64,000 nucleotides of DNA from Vibrio harveyi NBRC 15634 = ATCC 14126 = KCTC 12724 (GTDB lineage: Bacteria; Pseudomonadota; Gammaproteobacteria; Enterobacterales; Vibrionaceae): assembly GCF_001591145.1 (NCBI RefSeq), contig NZ_BCUF01000006.1:62001-126000 (forward strand), in the 5' to 3' direction. How positions within the stretch are numbered: position 1 is the stretch's first letter; each line of letters begins with the position of its first letter. Both the position numbers and the translations under genes were made by a program. The notes below the pieces were generated by a model. It was given only the letters and a program-made list of their open reading frames with translations, did not search any database and was not told where the DNA came from. This document shows positions 39,823-50,003 of the stretch, piece after piece.

Positions 39823-40788
39823 TTACTGCATACTAGTTGCACGTTTCACAACAGAACCTGGCAATTGAATACCAAGCTTACTTGCCGCGCCTTCATTCAC
39901 GACAAGATCTGAGCCTGTCGCCACTTTTACATCTAACTTACCCGGATCTTGCCCTTCAAGAATAGCTGCCACGTAATCGGCTGTTTGAACACCGACTTGG
40001 TAGTAGTCAAAACCTAAGCTTGCGATAGCCCCTTTCTCAACATATGACGTCGCGCCTCCAAATACCGGTTTCTTCGCTTGGTTTGCGGCAACGATCATTC
40101 CTTCAATCGCGCTTGCAACCGTGTTATCTGTTGGTGCGTAAATGATGTCCGATTTCGCTGCAATAGCTTGAGTTGCAGATTGTACATCTGCGCTTTTCAG
40201 TGCCGTCGCTTCCACAACTTTTAATCCTTTTGACTCTGCACTCTCTTTCAATAACTGTACCAAGGTGACGGCATTTGCTTCCCCTGGGTTGTAAACCACG
40301 CCAATGGATTTCACCGAAGGTAAGATTTCCTGAATCAACGCAACGTGCTGTGCGACCGGAGATAAATCAGAGAGTCCTGTGACATTCTTTCCTGGTTGAC
40401 TCATCGATTTGACCAACTTGGCACCAACAGGGTCCGTCACTGCAGTAAACACAACAGGAATAGAGCGAGTCGCAGAGACCAAAGCTTGTGCTGATGGCGT
40501 TGCTATACCCACGAGGACGTCTGGGCTTTCTCCTACATACTGGCGTGCGATCTGAACGGCGATTGCTGGATTACCTTGCGCTGTCTTGTAGTCAAACTCT
40601 AAGTTCTTCCCTTGTTCATACCCTTTGGCTTTCAGACCGTCTAACAACCCTTGACGAGTTGCATCCAAAGCAGGGTGTTCAACAATCTGTGATACCGCGA
40701 CTGTCGCGGTTTTAGCCAGAACGCTAGCGGAAGAAAAAGCCGTGGTCGTAGCAAGAATAGCAATGGCGAGTAAACGTTTTGTTTTCAT
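39823..40788 (-). CDS. ABC transporter substrate-binding protein (PF04392 type)
   Basis: 321 residues with a clear signal peptide (residues 1 to about 25, cleaved near SVLA-KTATV). The mature domain is the periplasmic-binding fold of the family that includes TrpX of Gram-positive bacteria. The start with best ribosome-site spacing (AGGAG, 5 bases) is 40788; the adjacent ATG at 40791 is nearly as good. It is the first gene of the importer operon. A Fur-like sequence lies about 115 bases upstream. Confidence 0.88.
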   Translation of the reverse strand: MKTKRLLAIAILATTTAFSSASVLAKTATVAVSQIVEHPALDATRQGLLDGLKAKGYEQGKNLEFDYKTAQGNPAIAVQIARQYVGESPDVLVGIATPSAQALVSATRSIPVVFTAVTDPVGAKLVKSMSQPGKNVTGLSDLSPVAQHVALIQEILPSVKSIGVVYNPGEANAVTLVQLLKESAESKGLKVVEATALKSADVQSATQAIAAKSDIIYAPTDNTVASAIEGMIVAANQAKKPVFGGATSYVEKGAIASLGFDYYQVGVQTADYVAAILEGQDPGKLDVKVATGSDLVVNEGAASKLGIQLPGSVVKRATSMQ

Positions 40789-40902
40789 CATGACTCCTTG
40801 ATGTTTCTTCGTCCTTGAACTGCAAGCACAATGTTGCTGACGTACTCACGAGTCTTTGAAGTAGAAGATGGGATGTTGTGTTTATAGCTGCGCACTTTTT
40901 GT

Positions 40903-40921
40903 GCATCTAATTATCATTATT
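40903..40921 (-). promoter_or_regulatory. Fur-box-like sequence upstream of the ABC importer
   Basis: On the minus strand the 19-mer beginning AATAATGATAAT matches the Fur consensus at 13 of 19 positions, with eleven consecutive matches. It lies in the 312-base gap between yfbV and the importer. Function unproven. Confidence 0.3.
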
Positions 40922-41044
40922 AACGCTAAGTCTCAGGAAAGAAAAGTAAGATTTAACAACAAAGTAACATTTGTGATCTCACAATCGGCACGAGAGGCGG
41001 TGATTACAAATAAGCAAAGAGTAAAAAACCATGTTGCGGGCATA

Positions 41045-41076
41045 AAAAATGGAGTGGCTAAAAGCACACTCCATTT
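41045..41076 (-). terminator. Terminator after yfbV
   Basis: AATGGAGTG/CACTCCATT stem, followed on the minus strand by a T-run. Between it and the importer I see no gene. Confidence 0.85.
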
Positions 41077-41103
41077 CAATGAGTTGATGACCGAACAAGA
41101 AGA

Positions 41104-41556
41104 TTAGAACCAACGCTCTAATGAAGTCTTATCCAGTTGGCGAAAAGCTCGGTTTAAAATTACTGCGAGCTCTTTATATCTTGGACGCGCTTTAGCAGGC
41201 TCTAAAGCAAATCCTGTTTCGGTAATTTTTTGGTGCAGCTCTCGATACCACGATGCTAAAGCAGGTGGCAACTTAGTATTGGAACGGCTGCCCAACCACC
41301 ACATGCCTTGCAGTGGCATGCTGATTGCGAACAGTGCAACCACAATGGCTTGAGGAAGCGCATCATAATTGTTAAAAGCCATTTGAGTGAGCACACTGAT
41401 TGCTGCAACCGCTGGCATCACTTTAATGCCAAAGCGTGTTGCTTTAATAATGCGTTGTTCGGGAAAAATGGCGTTCAGCTCTTTACGAACCGGCCAGATC
41501 TCCATGTAACTCTGGCCGTCTTTCAGGCTATGGATCAATCCGACTTGTTTGCTCAT
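41104..41556 (-). CDS. yfbV: UPF0208 membrane protein YfbV
   Basis: 150 residues with two hydrophobic segments (about 47-65 and 68-90). Length, the GWWLGSR-like turn (MWWLGSRSN) and the [16 protein letters not shown]-terminus match the YfbV family. It is divergent from ackA, exactly as in E. coli. Function is unknown; in E. coli YfbV has been linked to chromosome organisation of the Ter region. Confidence 0.92.
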   Translation of the reverse strand: MSKQVGLIHSLKDGQSYMEIWPVRKELNAIFPEQRIIKATRFGIKVMPAVAAISVLTQMAFNNYDALPQAIVVALFAISMPLQGMWWLGSRSNTKLPPALASWYRELHQKITETGFALEPAKARPRYKELAVILNRAFRQLDKTSLERWF

Positions 41557-41866
41557 ACCGCTCTCTCACTAAAAAATAGTTGAACATTTCAACTGAAGGC
41601 GCAAAAAATTGATGAAAGTTAATATTCTTTCAAAATTTTTTTGTTATCATTGCCTATTATCGTTATCCTTTGCAGACCCTCAATCTCATTGTTGCCGTTA
41701 TTTACAATTTAAGCAACTCCGAGATTTTATTCTGCACGGATCGCTTCATAGTGGTGGATGGGTTCATCACTATTCATTTATACGGAATTAGAACAATTTT
41801 TGACCAAGATTAGTACGCACCCTTGGCGGTATCGTCTATTCTTGTGATTAATTTTTCATCCTTTAA

Positions 41867-41880
41867 CTGATTTTGATCAG
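41867..41880 (+). promoter_or_regulatory. FNR-like palindrome upstream of ackA
   Basis: CTGATTTTGATCAG has arms CTGAT/ATCAG, close to the FNR consensus TTGAT-N4-ATCAA. It lies about 22 bases before the ackA ATG. The rest of the 345-base yfbV-ackA gap is AT-rich with no gene visible. Confidence 0.4.
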
Positions 41881-41901
41881 ACGAATAACAGGTAGTCACA
41901 C

Positions 41902-43098
41902 ATGTCTAAGCTAGTTTTAGTTTTAAACTGCGGTAGTTCTTCTCTTAAATTTGCTGTTGTTGATGCAGAAACAGGTGCAGAGCACCTATCAGGTCTTGCT
42001 GAATGTCTTCACCTTCCTGAAGCACGTATCAAGTGGAAACTTGACGGTAAACACGAAGCTCAACTAGGCAACGGTGCAGCACACGAAGAAGCACTAGCGT
42101 TCATGGTTGAAACTATTCTTGCTTCTAAGCCAGAGCTTAAAGCTAACCTAGGCGCTATCGGTCACCGTATCGTACACGGTGGTGAGCAGTTCACTCAATC
42201 TGCACTAATCACTGATGACGTACTAAAAGGTATTCAAGACGCTGCGACTTTCGCACCGCTTCACAACCCAGCGCACATCATCGGTATCGAAGCTGCTAAA
42301 CACAACTTCCCAGAGCTTCAAAACGTTGCTGTATTCGACACTGCGTTCCACCAAACTATGCCTGAAGAGTCTTTCCTATACGCTCTTCCATACAAACTAT
42401 ACAAAGAGCACGGTATCCGTCGTTACGGCATGCACGGTACTTCACACCTATTCATCACTCGTGAAGTTGCAGGCCTACTAAACAAGCCAGTTGAAGAAGT
42501 AAACATCATCAACTGTCACCTAGGTAACGGTGCTTCTGTTTGTGCAATTAAGAACGGTCAATCTGTAGACACTTCTATGGGTCTTACTCCTCTTGAAGGT
42601 CTAGTAATGGGTACTCGTTGTGGTGATATCGACCCAGCTATCGTATTCCACCTACACGACGCTCTAGGTTACTCTGTTGAAGAAATCAACAACATGCTAA
42701 CTAAAGAGTCTGGTCTTGCTGGTCTAACTGAAGTGACTTCTGACTGTCGTTTCGTTGAAGACAACTACGGTGAGAAAGAAGAAGCAACTCGTGCAATGGA
42801 CGTGTTCTGTCACCGTCTAGCTAAGTACGTAGCTGGTTACACTGCTTCTATGGAAGGTCGTCTAGACGCAATCACGTTCACTGGCGGTATCGGCGAAAAC
42901 TCTGGTCCTATCCGTGAAATGGTTCTAAACCGTCTAGGTATCTTCGGTATCGAAGTTGATGGTGAAGCTAACCTTAAAGCACGTTTCGGCGGCGAAGGTA
43001 CTATCACTACAGCTAACAGCCGTATCCCAGCAATGGTTATCTCTACTAACGAAGAGCTAGTAATTGCTGAAGACACTGCACGCCTAGCAGGTCTTTAA
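41902..43098 (+). CDS. ackA: Acetate kinase
   Basis: Converts acetyl-phosphate and ADP to acetate and ATP. 398 residues. The ASKHA-fold motifs are present: [13 protein letters not shown] at the N-terminus, [26 protein letters not shown] and [11 protein letters not shown]. Codon use is strongly biased (GAA, CGT, CTA), typical of a highly expressed gene. It is followed by a terminator and pta. Confidence 0.98.
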   Translation: MSKLVLVLNCGSSSLKFAVVDAETGAEHLSGLAECLHLPEARIKWKLDGKHEAQLGNGAAHEEALAFMVETILASKPELKANLGAIGHRIVHGGEQFTQSALITDDVLKGIQDAATFAPLHNPAHIIGIEAAKHNFPELQNVAVFDTAFHQTMPEESFLYALPYKLYKEHGIRRYGMHGTSHLFITREVAGLLNKPVEEVNIINCHLGNGASVCAIKNGQSVDTSMGLTPLEGLVMGTRCGDIDPAIVFHLHDALGYSVEEINNMLTKESGLAGLTEVTSDCRFVEDNYGEKEEATRAMDVFCHRLAKYVAGYTASMEGRLDAITFTGGIGENSGPIREMVLNRLGIFGIEVDGEANLKARFGGEGTITTANSRIPAMVISTNEELVIAEDTARLAGL

Positions 43099-43103
43099 TA
43101 GAT

Positions 43104-43137
43104 TGAACTGGCTAGCCACTCGGCTAGCCAGTTTTTC
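43104..43137 (+). terminator. Terminator between ackA and pta
   Basis: AACTGGCTAGCC/GGCTAGCCAGTT stem with a T-run. It should give ackA more transcripts than pta, unless partial read-through or a separate pta promoter in the next 100 bases applies. Confidence 0.88.
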
Positions 43138-43236
43138 TTCCAAAAGAATTTCTTAGGGGCTTAACTCCTATTCTCTGAATTATTCATGGAATAAGAGTTG
43201 AGCTTTTATCCCCCAATAGCTAAAGGTACTCTACGA

Positions 43237-45402
43237 ATGTCTCGTACTATTATGCTTATCCCTGCAAGTGCTGGTGTTGGTCTAACTAGCGTAAGCATGG
43301 GTGTTCTTCGCGCAATGGAGCGCAAAGGCGTTAAGGTTTCTTTCTACAAACCAATTTCACAGCCACGTTCTGGCGGTGATCAACCTGATCTAACTTCAAC
43401 TATCGTTGGTTACAACAGCGATATGAAGATCGGTCAACCACTAGCGATGTCTGTTGCTGAAAGCCTAATCGGTAACGACAACATGGACGAGCTGCTAGAA
43501 ACTGTTGTTGAGCGTTACAACCAAATCAACAAAGATGCAGACGTAACGCTTATCGAAGGTCTAGTACCAACTCGTAAGCACCCATTCGCTAACCAAGTGA
43601 ACGCGGAAATCGCAGCGACTCTAGGCGCGGAAATCGTTCTTGTTGCAACTCCTGGTACAGATAACCCAGCTCAACTTAAAGAGCGCATCGAAGTAGCATG
43701 TTCTAACTTCGGTGGTACTAAGAACAAGAACATCTCTGGCGTAATCATCAACAAGCTAAACGCACCTGTTGACGAAGCTGGCCGTACTCGCCCTGACCTA
43801 TCTGAAATCTTTGATGATGCAGACAGCGCGAAGCAAAACGAAATGAAAGTGATGGAAATCTTCAACACTTCTCCAATTCGTGTACTAGGTTGCGTGCCAT
43901 GGAGCATCGATCTGATCGCTACTCGTGCTATCGATATGGCTCAGCACCTAAATGCTGACATCATCAACGAAGGTGACATTGCGACTCGTCGTATTAAGAG
44001 CATCACTTTCTGTGCACGTTCTCTGCCAAACATGATTGAGCACTTCAAACCAGGTTCTCTACTTGTTACTTCTGCAGACCGTCCAGACGTAATCGTTGCA
44101 GCAGCACTTGCAGCAATGAACGGTGTTGATATCGGTGCAGTTCTATTGACTGGCGGTTACGACATCCCTGAAGAGATCACTGGTCTTTGTAAGCCAGCGT
44201 TCGAAACTGGTCTACCGATCTTCAAAGCACAAGGTAACACTTGGCAGACTTCTCTAAACCTACAGAGCTTCTCTATCGAAGTACCTGCAGACGATAAAGA
44301 GCGTATTGAGTTCATCAACGAGCACGTTGCTGGTCACATCGACGGTAACTGGATCGAGTCTATGACTGAAGGTACTCAGAAGTCTCGTCGTCTAAGCCCT
44401 CCAGCATTCCGTTACCAGCTAACTGAGTTCGCTCGTAAAGCTGGTAAGCGTATCGTTCTTCCTGAAGGTGACGAGCCACGTACAGTTAAAGCTGCGGCTA
44501 TCTGTGCTGAGCGCGGTATCGCTGAATGTGTGCTTCTAGGTAACCCAGACGAAATCCGTCGCGTTGCTGCACAACAAGGCGTTGAGCTAGGTGCTGGCGT
44601 AACTATCATCAACTCTGATGAAGTTCGTGAAAACTACGTTGCTCGTCTAGTTGAGCTACGTGGCGCGAAAGGTATGACTGAAGTTGTTGCTCGTGAGAAA
44701 CTACAAGATTCAGTATTCCTAGGCACAATGATGCTTGAGAACGACGAAGTAGACGGTCTAGTTTCTGGTGCGGTTCACACCACAGCAAACACTATCGTTC
44801 CTCCGTTCCAAATCATCAAGACTGCACCTGATGCGTCTATCGTATCTTCTGTATTCTTCATGCTGCTACCTGACCAAGTATTGGTTTACGGTGACTGTGC
44901 GATCAACCCAGATCCAACAGCTGAACAGCTTGCTGAAATCGCTATCCAATCTGCTGATTCTGCAGCGGCATTCGGTATCGACCCTCGCGTTGCTATGATC
45001 TCTTACTCTACTGGTGAATCTGGTAAGGGTGCAGACGTAGATAAAGTACGTGAAGCGACTAAGATTGCTCAAGAGAAACGTCCAGATCTAGTGATCGACG
45101 GTCCTCTACAGTACGACGCAGCGATCATGGAAAACGTGGCAGCTTCTAAAGCGCCTAACTCTCCAGTAGCAGGTAAAGCAACAGTATTCGTATTCCCAGA
45201 CCTAAACACTGGTAACACGACTTACAAAGCGGTACAACGTTCAGCAGACCTAGTATCTATCGGTCCAATGCTGCAAGGTATGCGCAAGCCTGTAAACGAT
45301 CTATCTCGCGGTGCACTAGTAGACGATATCGTGTACACAGTTGCTCTAACTGCGATTCAGGCAGATCAAGCTGACCAAGCAAAAGAAAAAGCAGTTAACT
45401 AA
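43237..45402 (+). CDS. pta: Phosphate acetyltransferase
   Basis: Interconverts acetyl-CoA and acetyl-phosphate. The ATG at 43237 ([18 protein letters not shown]) gives 721 residues, the long class II form (714 in E. coli). An N-terminal P-loop-like domain (about 1-200) and a DRTGG domain (about 230-340) precede the C-terminal catalytic PTA domain (about 390-715, with [12 protein letters not shown] and [12 protein letters not shown]). The upstream TTG start is not needed. It is highly expressed by codon bias. Confidence 0.97.
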   Translation: MSRTIMLIPASAGVGLTSVSMGVLRAMERKGVKVSFYKPISQPRSGGDQPDLTSTIVGYNSDMKIGQPLAMSVAESLIGNDNMDELLETVVERYNQINKDADVTLIEGLVPTRKHPFANQVNAEIAATLGAEIVLVATPGTDNPAQLKERIEVACSNFGGTKNKNISGVIINKLNAPVDEAGRTRPDLSEIFDDADSAKQNEMKVMEIFNTSPIRVLGCVPWSIDLIATRAIDMAQHLNADIINEGDIATRRIKSITFCARSLPNMIEHFKPGSLLVTSADRPDVIVAAALAAMNGVDIGAVLLTGGYDIPEEITGLCKPAFETGLPIFKAQGNTWQTSLNLQSFSIEVPADDKERIEFINEHVAGHIDGNWIESMTEGTQKSRRLSPPAFRYQLTEFARKAGKRIVLPEGDEPRTVKAAAICAERGIAECVLLGNPDEIRRVAAQQGVELGAGVTIINSDEVRENYVARLVELRGAKGMTEVVAREKLQDSVFLGTMMLENDEVDGLVSGAVHTTANTIVPPFQIIKTAPDASIVSSVFFMLLPDQVLVYGDCAINPDPTAEQLAEIAIQSADSAAAFGIDPRVAMISYSTGESGKGADVDKVREATKIAQEKRPDLVIDGPLQYDAAIMENVAASKAPNSPVAGKATVFVFPDLNTGNTTYKAVQRSADLVSIGPMLQGMRKPVNDLSRGALVDDIVYTVALTAIQADQADQAKEKAVN

Positions 45403-45427
45403 TAACTTCGCTTCTTCCAAAATAATA

Positions 45428-45453
45428 AAACCTCGCCACGGCGAGGTTTTTTT
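45428..45453. terminator. Bidirectional terminator between pta and the DUF4010 gene
   Basis: AAACCTCGCC/GGCGAGGTTT stem followed by an eight-T run. Confidence 0.9.
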
Positions 45454-45473
45454 TCATTTCGTATTCGGATAAA

Positions 45474-46748
45474 TCAATACAAAGCCAAAAACAAAATAGC
45501 GCCAAAAAGCACGCATCCAACCATGACGGGCGCAACTCTTCTCCACAATGCCTTATCCCCTATTGCGACAACCATCCCCATTTTCACCACTGTATTGACT
45601 GATGCCGCGATAAGAATACCCAGTGCCGCGGTTTCCACACTTAGGGTTTGAGTACTTTGTCGCCCAAGAGCAAGGGAAATAGCATCGACATCTGTAATGC
45701 CGGATAGCGCAGATAGTATCAGAACACCAGCATTACCAAACAGATCAGACAGTGCATGCGATAACAGCATAATCACAGCCAATACGACACCGAAGAACAA
45801 CGCCGATTGCAATGCCAAAGGATTGGTTTGTTTATTTGATTGTTCCACCTTCCCTACCTCACTTCGACGCCATATCCACCAAGCAGGGAAGTAAAGAGCA
45901 ATCATCATAATCATGACGATGGGCCACAACAATGTCACTAACTGAGGGTTAATCACTGACAGCACAATTAGCAGCCTAGGAAACATGGTACCGCAACTCA
46001 ATAGTATGCCGCTTGCTAGCAAAGGGCTGATACTCGATTGTTCGCGTGAAAGATGGGAGAACTGCAGTGTGAGCGCAGTAGATGAGCTTAAGCCAGCGAA
46101 GACAGAAGTAAACAAAATGCCTCGCTTCGCCCCACCAATTTTAATCGCAAAGTAGCCCACAAATGAAATACTGGCAATCAACACCACCATCCACCAAATC
46201 TCATAAGGATTAAGTGCATTCCAAGGACCGTAAGCTTGATTAGGTAAGAGCGGCAACAAGACGATGGAAATGAGCAGCAGACGCAAAGCGGCATCAAGCT
46301 CGTACTCTTGGAGGCGTTGAAGCGCCTGATGAAGTTCTCTCTTGTTGTCCAGAACAACTGCGGTGATAACGGCAGCTGCCGCAGCAAGAACAGGCTCACC
46401 GGATACTGCCAAACTACCAAGAACAAACGTAATGACTAAACTGACGACGCCAGTAATGCTGATGTCTTCACTCTTTCTTTGCTGAATAACGAACGCAATG
46501 CAAGCAAGAATAACCAAAGCAATAAGAGCAAAGCCAAGTAACAAAGGCGTATACAGATTGGCAAGAATCCCAACCAAGCCACCAAGCAAACCGACTAAAG
46601 AAAAGGTGCGGATACCTGCAACGCGACTGCCTTCGACGCTATTACGCATCACCCAGCCACGTTGTGTTCCCACAATCGCACCCAAAAGCAGAGCAACAAA
46701 CAGATTCCAAATTAGATGCTCGCCACTGACAAACTCATTGATATCCAT
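45474..46748 (-). CDS. MgtC/DUF4010 family membrane protein
   Basis: 424 residues. The N-terminal 140 residues form an MgtC-like domain with several hydrophobic segments (LLLGAIVGTQRGW, GIRTFSLVGLLGG). The rest is the DUF4010 domain, with six or seven more membrane segments (FAGLSSSTALTLQFSHLSRE, LSGITDVDAISLALGR). MgtC alone is an inhibitor of ATP synthase under Mg2+ limitation, but this fused form is uncharacterised. The family name is firm, the function unknown. Confidence 0.88.
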   Translation of the reverse strand: MDINEFVSGEHLIWNLFVALLLGAIVGTQRGWVMRNSVEGSRVAGIRTFSLVGLLGGLVGILANLYTPLLLGFALIALVILACIAFVIQQRKSEDISITGVVSLVITFVLGSLAVSGEPVLAAAAAVITAVVLDNKRELHQALQRLQEYELDAALRLLLISIVLLPLLPNQAYGPWNALNPYEIWWMVVLIASISFVGYFAIKIGGAKRGILFTSVFAGLSSSTALTLQFSHLSREQSSISPLLASGILLSCGTMFPRLLIVLSVINPQLVTLLWPIVMIMMIALYFPAWWIWRRSEVGKVEQSNKQTNPLALQSALFFGVVLAVIMLLSHALSDLFGNAGVLILSALSGITDVDAISLALGRQSTQTLSVETAALGILIAASVNTVVKMGMVVAIGDKALWRRVAPVMVGCVLFGAILFLALY

Positions 46749-46838
46749 ACCCCACCTCGGTCAAAGATCGGTTGTTATATCATCAGTTTATGTGATTGGT
46801 AGGAAGAAGCTGTGATGCTAAGAAGATATTGAGAAAAA

Positions 46839-46870
46839 AGAAAAGCGCCACATCAAATGGCGCTTTTCTT
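46839..46870 (-). terminator. Terminator after yqjG
   Basis: AGAAAAGCGCCA/TGGCGCTTTTCT stem followed on the minus strand by a T-rich tail. Confidence 0.88.
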
Positions 46871-46883
46871 AGAGGTTTTAAAC

Positions 46884-47828
46884 TTAGATAGATTCTCGAC
46901 CATGAGGTGAATCCAAATCTAATTCAGGACCTTTCGGTACCACTTGTGTTGGGTTGATGCCAGTATGGCTAAAATAATAGTGACGCTTTATGTGGTAGAA
47001 GTCCGTGGTTTCTGCCACACCCTCTATTTGATACAGCTCTTTCAAATAACCCTGAATATTTGGGTAATCCGCGATGCGTTGTTTATTACACTTAAAGTGA
47101 CCTACATACACGGCGTCAAAACGCACAAGAGTAGTAAACAAGCGCCAATCTGCTTCAGTGATTTTATTACCTGCTAAGTAGCGATGCGTCGCAAGATGGG
47201 CATCAATTTTATCCAAAGTATCAAAGAGTGAATCAAAAGCTTCTTCATACGCCTCTTGAGTTGTGGCAAACCCGCAACGATAAACACCGTTATTCACGTT
47301 TGGATAGATGTAATCATTCCATTCGTCAATCACACTTTGAAGTTGCTCCGGGTAATAATCATCATGATTGCCTGTTAGCTCATTAAACTCAGAGTTAAAC
47401 ATTCGGATGATTTCTGACGATTCATTCGACACAATGGTATTGGTCTTCTTGTCCCATAATACTGGCACTGTAACTCGACCAGTGTAATCCGGTTTAGCTT
47501 CAGTATAAATTTGATGCATACGGGAGTGACCAAATAATGGCTCAGGCAATCCCATCTGCCAGCCCTCGTTGAGCATATCAGGACACACCACTGTGACATC
47601 GATGTGTTTTTCTAACCCTTTGAGACTGCGAAAAATCAACGTTCGGTGCGCCCAAGGGCAAGCAAGTGAAACATACAAGTGATAGCGACCAGACTCTGGT
47701 TGATAGGTTGCATCCGGTTTGTTTTTAATCCAGTTGCGAAACCCTGCATCTTCTCGCACGAATTTACCGCCACTTGATTTAGTGTCGTACCATACATCGT
47801 GCCAAACACCTTCAACTAACTTACCCAT
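46884..47828 (-). CDS. yqjG: Glutathionyl-hydroquinone reductase (YqjG family)
   Basis: Xi-class glutathione transferase that reduces glutathionyl-hydroquinones to hydroquinones. 314 residues. The catalytic Cys57 is in the SLACPWAHRTLI motif that defines this class. The helical C-terminal domain (about 170-300) includes TEADWRLFTTLVRFDAVY. The quinone partner in Vibrio is unknown. The gene stands alone with its own terminator. Confidence 0.93.
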   Translation of the reverse strand: MGKLVEGVWHDVWYDTKSSGGKFVREDAGFRNWIKNKPDATYQPESGRYHLYVSLACPWAHRTLIFRSLKGLEKHIDVTVVCPDMLNEGWQMGLPEPLFGHSRMHQIYTEAKPDYTGRVTVPVLWDKKTNTIVSNESSEIIRMFNSEFNELTGNHDDYYPEQLQSVIDEWNDYIYPNVNNGVYRCGFATTQEAYEEAFDSLFDTLDKIDAHLATHRYLAGNKITEADWRLFTTLVRFDAVYVGHFKCNKQRIADYPNIQGYLKELYQIEGVAETTDFYHIKRHYYFSHTGINPTQVVPKGPELDLDSPHGRESI

Positions 47829-47952
47829 GACTGCTCTCCTCAGATTCTGTTTTCCACTATATTAGCGAATCATGCAAAGCTTAAAATCCAACCGCTTAGT
47901 TCAACTTGTTCAAGAATTTCGAATGAACTAAATCAAGCCTAGATCGTAGGCA

Positions 47953-47991
47953 TAAAAAAAGCGCGACCCTATAAAAGGAGCCGCGCTTAAG
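47953..47991 (-). terminator. Terminator after oppF
   Basis: AAGCGCG/CGCGCTT stem with an extended loop, followed on the minus strand by a T-run. Confidence 0.85.
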
Positions 47992-48012
47992 CCCGTCACA
48001 GGCCGAATTTAA

Positions 48013-49005
48013 TTACACCGCTACGTGCAAACAAGAAACTGCATGAATATCAGAACCTTGGATATTTGGCTTTGTCTTTGCACACTCATCCGTTGCTTGA
48101 GGGCAACGAGTACGGAATACACAGCCCGATGGTGGGCTGATCGGAGATGGTAGATCACCTTCTAACATCTGGATCTTCTTACTGCGTTCAATTTCCGGAT
48201 CTGGAATAGGCACAGCAGACATTAGTGCACGAGTGTATGGGTGCTTTGGATCTGCAAACAACGCATCTGCTTCACCCAGCTCCACAGCATTACCTAGGTA
48301 CATAACCAGTACGCGGTCAGAAATGTGTTTCACAACTGATAAATCGTGCGCGATGAACACCAATGAAAGACCAAGCTCTTTTTGCAGCTCTTTCAATAGG
48401 TTAACTACCTGAGCCTGAATCGATACATCCAGTGCTGATACTGGCTCGTCACAGATAATCATCTTAGGTTTTAAAATCAGAGCACGTGCGATACCAATAC
48501 GCTGACACTGACCACCAGAGAATTCGTGTGGGTAGCGGTTGATAACGTTTGGTAGAAGACCTACCTTCGCCATCATCTCTTTAACGCGGTCTTTCACTTC
48601 TTGCTTAGTCAGCTCTGGGTAGAATGTCTCTAATGGTTCAGCGATGATGTCACCAACCGTCATACGTGGGTTAAGAGAAGCCAGAGGATCTTGGAAAATC
48701 ATTTGGATTTCTTTACGCGTTTCACGACGTTGGACGTCTTTCATTTTTGTCAGATCTTGACCCAACCAAACCACTTCACCGTCTGTTGCTTCCACCAGAC
48801 CAATGATGGCGCGAGCAAATGTCGATTTACCACAACCGGACTCGCCTACTACACCAAGGGTCTCGCCTTCGTATAAACGAACGTTTACGCCGTCTACCGC
48901 TTTTAGGCTTGAAGGTTTTGACCAAGGCCACGCAGATTTTGATGCAATGCTGAAGTGAACTTTCAGATCAGATACATCCAGAATTAGCTTTTTATCTGTA
49001 CTCAT
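48013..49005 (-). CDS. oppF: Oligopeptide ABC transporter ATP-binding protein OppF
   Basis: Second ATPase of the oligopeptide importer. 330 residues from the ATG at 49005, which overlaps the oppD stop by four bases (ATGA). Walker A is GESGCGKST, the signature is FSGGQCQR, and Walker B is IICDEPVSALD. The C-terminal oligopeptide-transporter cysteine motif (CVFRTRCPQATDEC) is present and may bind an Fe-S cluster. Last gene of the operon. Confidence 0.96.
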   Translation of the reverse strand: MSTDKKLILDVSDLKVHFSIASKSAWPWSKPSSLKAVDGVNVRLYEGETLGVVGESGCGKSTFARAIIGLVEATDGEVVWLGQDLTKMKDVQRRETRKEIQMIFQDPLASLNPRMTVGDIIAEPLETFYPELTKQEVKDRVKEMMAKVGLLPNVINRYPHEFSGGQCQRIGIARALILKPKMIICDEPVSALDVSIQAQVVNLLKELQKELGLSLVFIAHDLSVVKHISDRVLVMYLGNAVELGEADALFADPKHPYTRALMSAVPIPDPEIERSKKIQMLEGDLPSPISPPSGCVFRTRCPQATDECAKTKPNIQGSDIHAVSCLHVAV

Positions 49006-49976
49006 TTGCTCCAAGCCTCCCATTCAGAAAAACATGCACGCTGACGACCATCACCAAATGGCGTCAGAATTGGTGCTTCACGCTTACAACGATCCATCAC
49101 GCGATGGCAGCGATCTTGGTAAGGACAGCCAGGTGGTAGACGAAGCAAGTTTGGCGGGTTGCCAGGAATCGTTGGCAGAATCTCGCCTTCTGTATCTAGA
49201 CGAGGAATAGCCTTCAATAGACCTTCTGCGTATGGGTGGCTTGGGTTGTAGAAGATTTCGTTCACTGTGCCGTACTCCATGGTACGACCCGCGTACATAA
49301 CCAGTACTTTGTCACATGAACCTGCAACAACACCAAGGTCGTGCGTGATCATGATGATTGCAGTGTTGAACTCAGATTTCAGCTCGTTCAGCAGATCCAT
49401 GATCTGCGCTTGAACCGTAACGTCCAATGCCGTTGTTGGCTCATCCGCAATAAGCAGTTTTGGACGACACAACAGCGCCATTGCGATCATTACACGTTGA
49501 CGCATACCGCCCGAGAACTCGTGTGGGTACATAGTGATACGCTTACGAGCTTCTGGGATTTTTACCGCTTCAAGCATACGAACAGACTCTTCGAATGCTT
49601 CTGCTTTGCCCATACCTTTGTGCAGCATCAGTACTTCCATCAGCTGATCACTGACTTTCATGTATGGGTTAAGAGAGGTCATCGGGTCTTGGAAGATCAT
49701 AGCGATCTGTTCCGCTCGAACCTTGTTAAGCTCTTTTTCTGGAAGGTTAAGGATTTCTCGACCTTCAAATTTCGCGCTACCAGAGATAATACCGTTCTTA
49801 GCCAGTAGACCCATGATTGCGAATACAGTTTGTGACTTACCTGAACCAGACTCACCTACGATACCTAGGGTCTCGCCTTGATTCAGAGAGAAGTTCAAAT
49901 CGTTTACTGCGGTTACGATACCATCTTGCGTGGTAAATTCGACGCGCAGATCTTTGACATCTAATAAACTCATCAT
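49002..49976 (-). CDS. oppD: Oligopeptide ABC transporter ATP-binding protein OppD
   Basis: First ATPase of the importer, 324 residues. Walker A is GESGSGKSQT, the signature is FSGGMRQR, and Walker B is LLIADEPTTALD. The C-terminal cysteine-rich segment is CPYQDRCHRVMDRC. The gene begins with two ATGs; ribosome-site spacing slightly favours the second (49973). Confidence 0.96.
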   Translation of the reverse strand: MMSLLDVKDLRVEFTTQDGIVTAVNDLNFSLNQGETLGIVGESGSGKSQTVFAIMGLLAKNGIISGSAKFEGREILNLPEKELNKVRAEQIAMIFQDPMTSLNPYMKVSDQLMEVLMLHKGMGKAEAFEESVRMLEAVKIPEARKRITMYPHEFSGGMRQRVMIAMALLCRPKLLIADEPTTALDVTVQAQIMDLLNELKSEFNTAIIMITHDLGVVAGSCDKVLVMYAGRTMEYGTVNEIFYNPSHPYAEGLLKAIPRLDTEGEILPTIPGNPPNLLRLPPGCPYQDRCHRVMDRCKREAPILTPFGDGRQRACFSEWEAWSK

Positions 49977-50003
49977 TGCTTCCTTTATTCTTTCTATTTT
50001 TAA

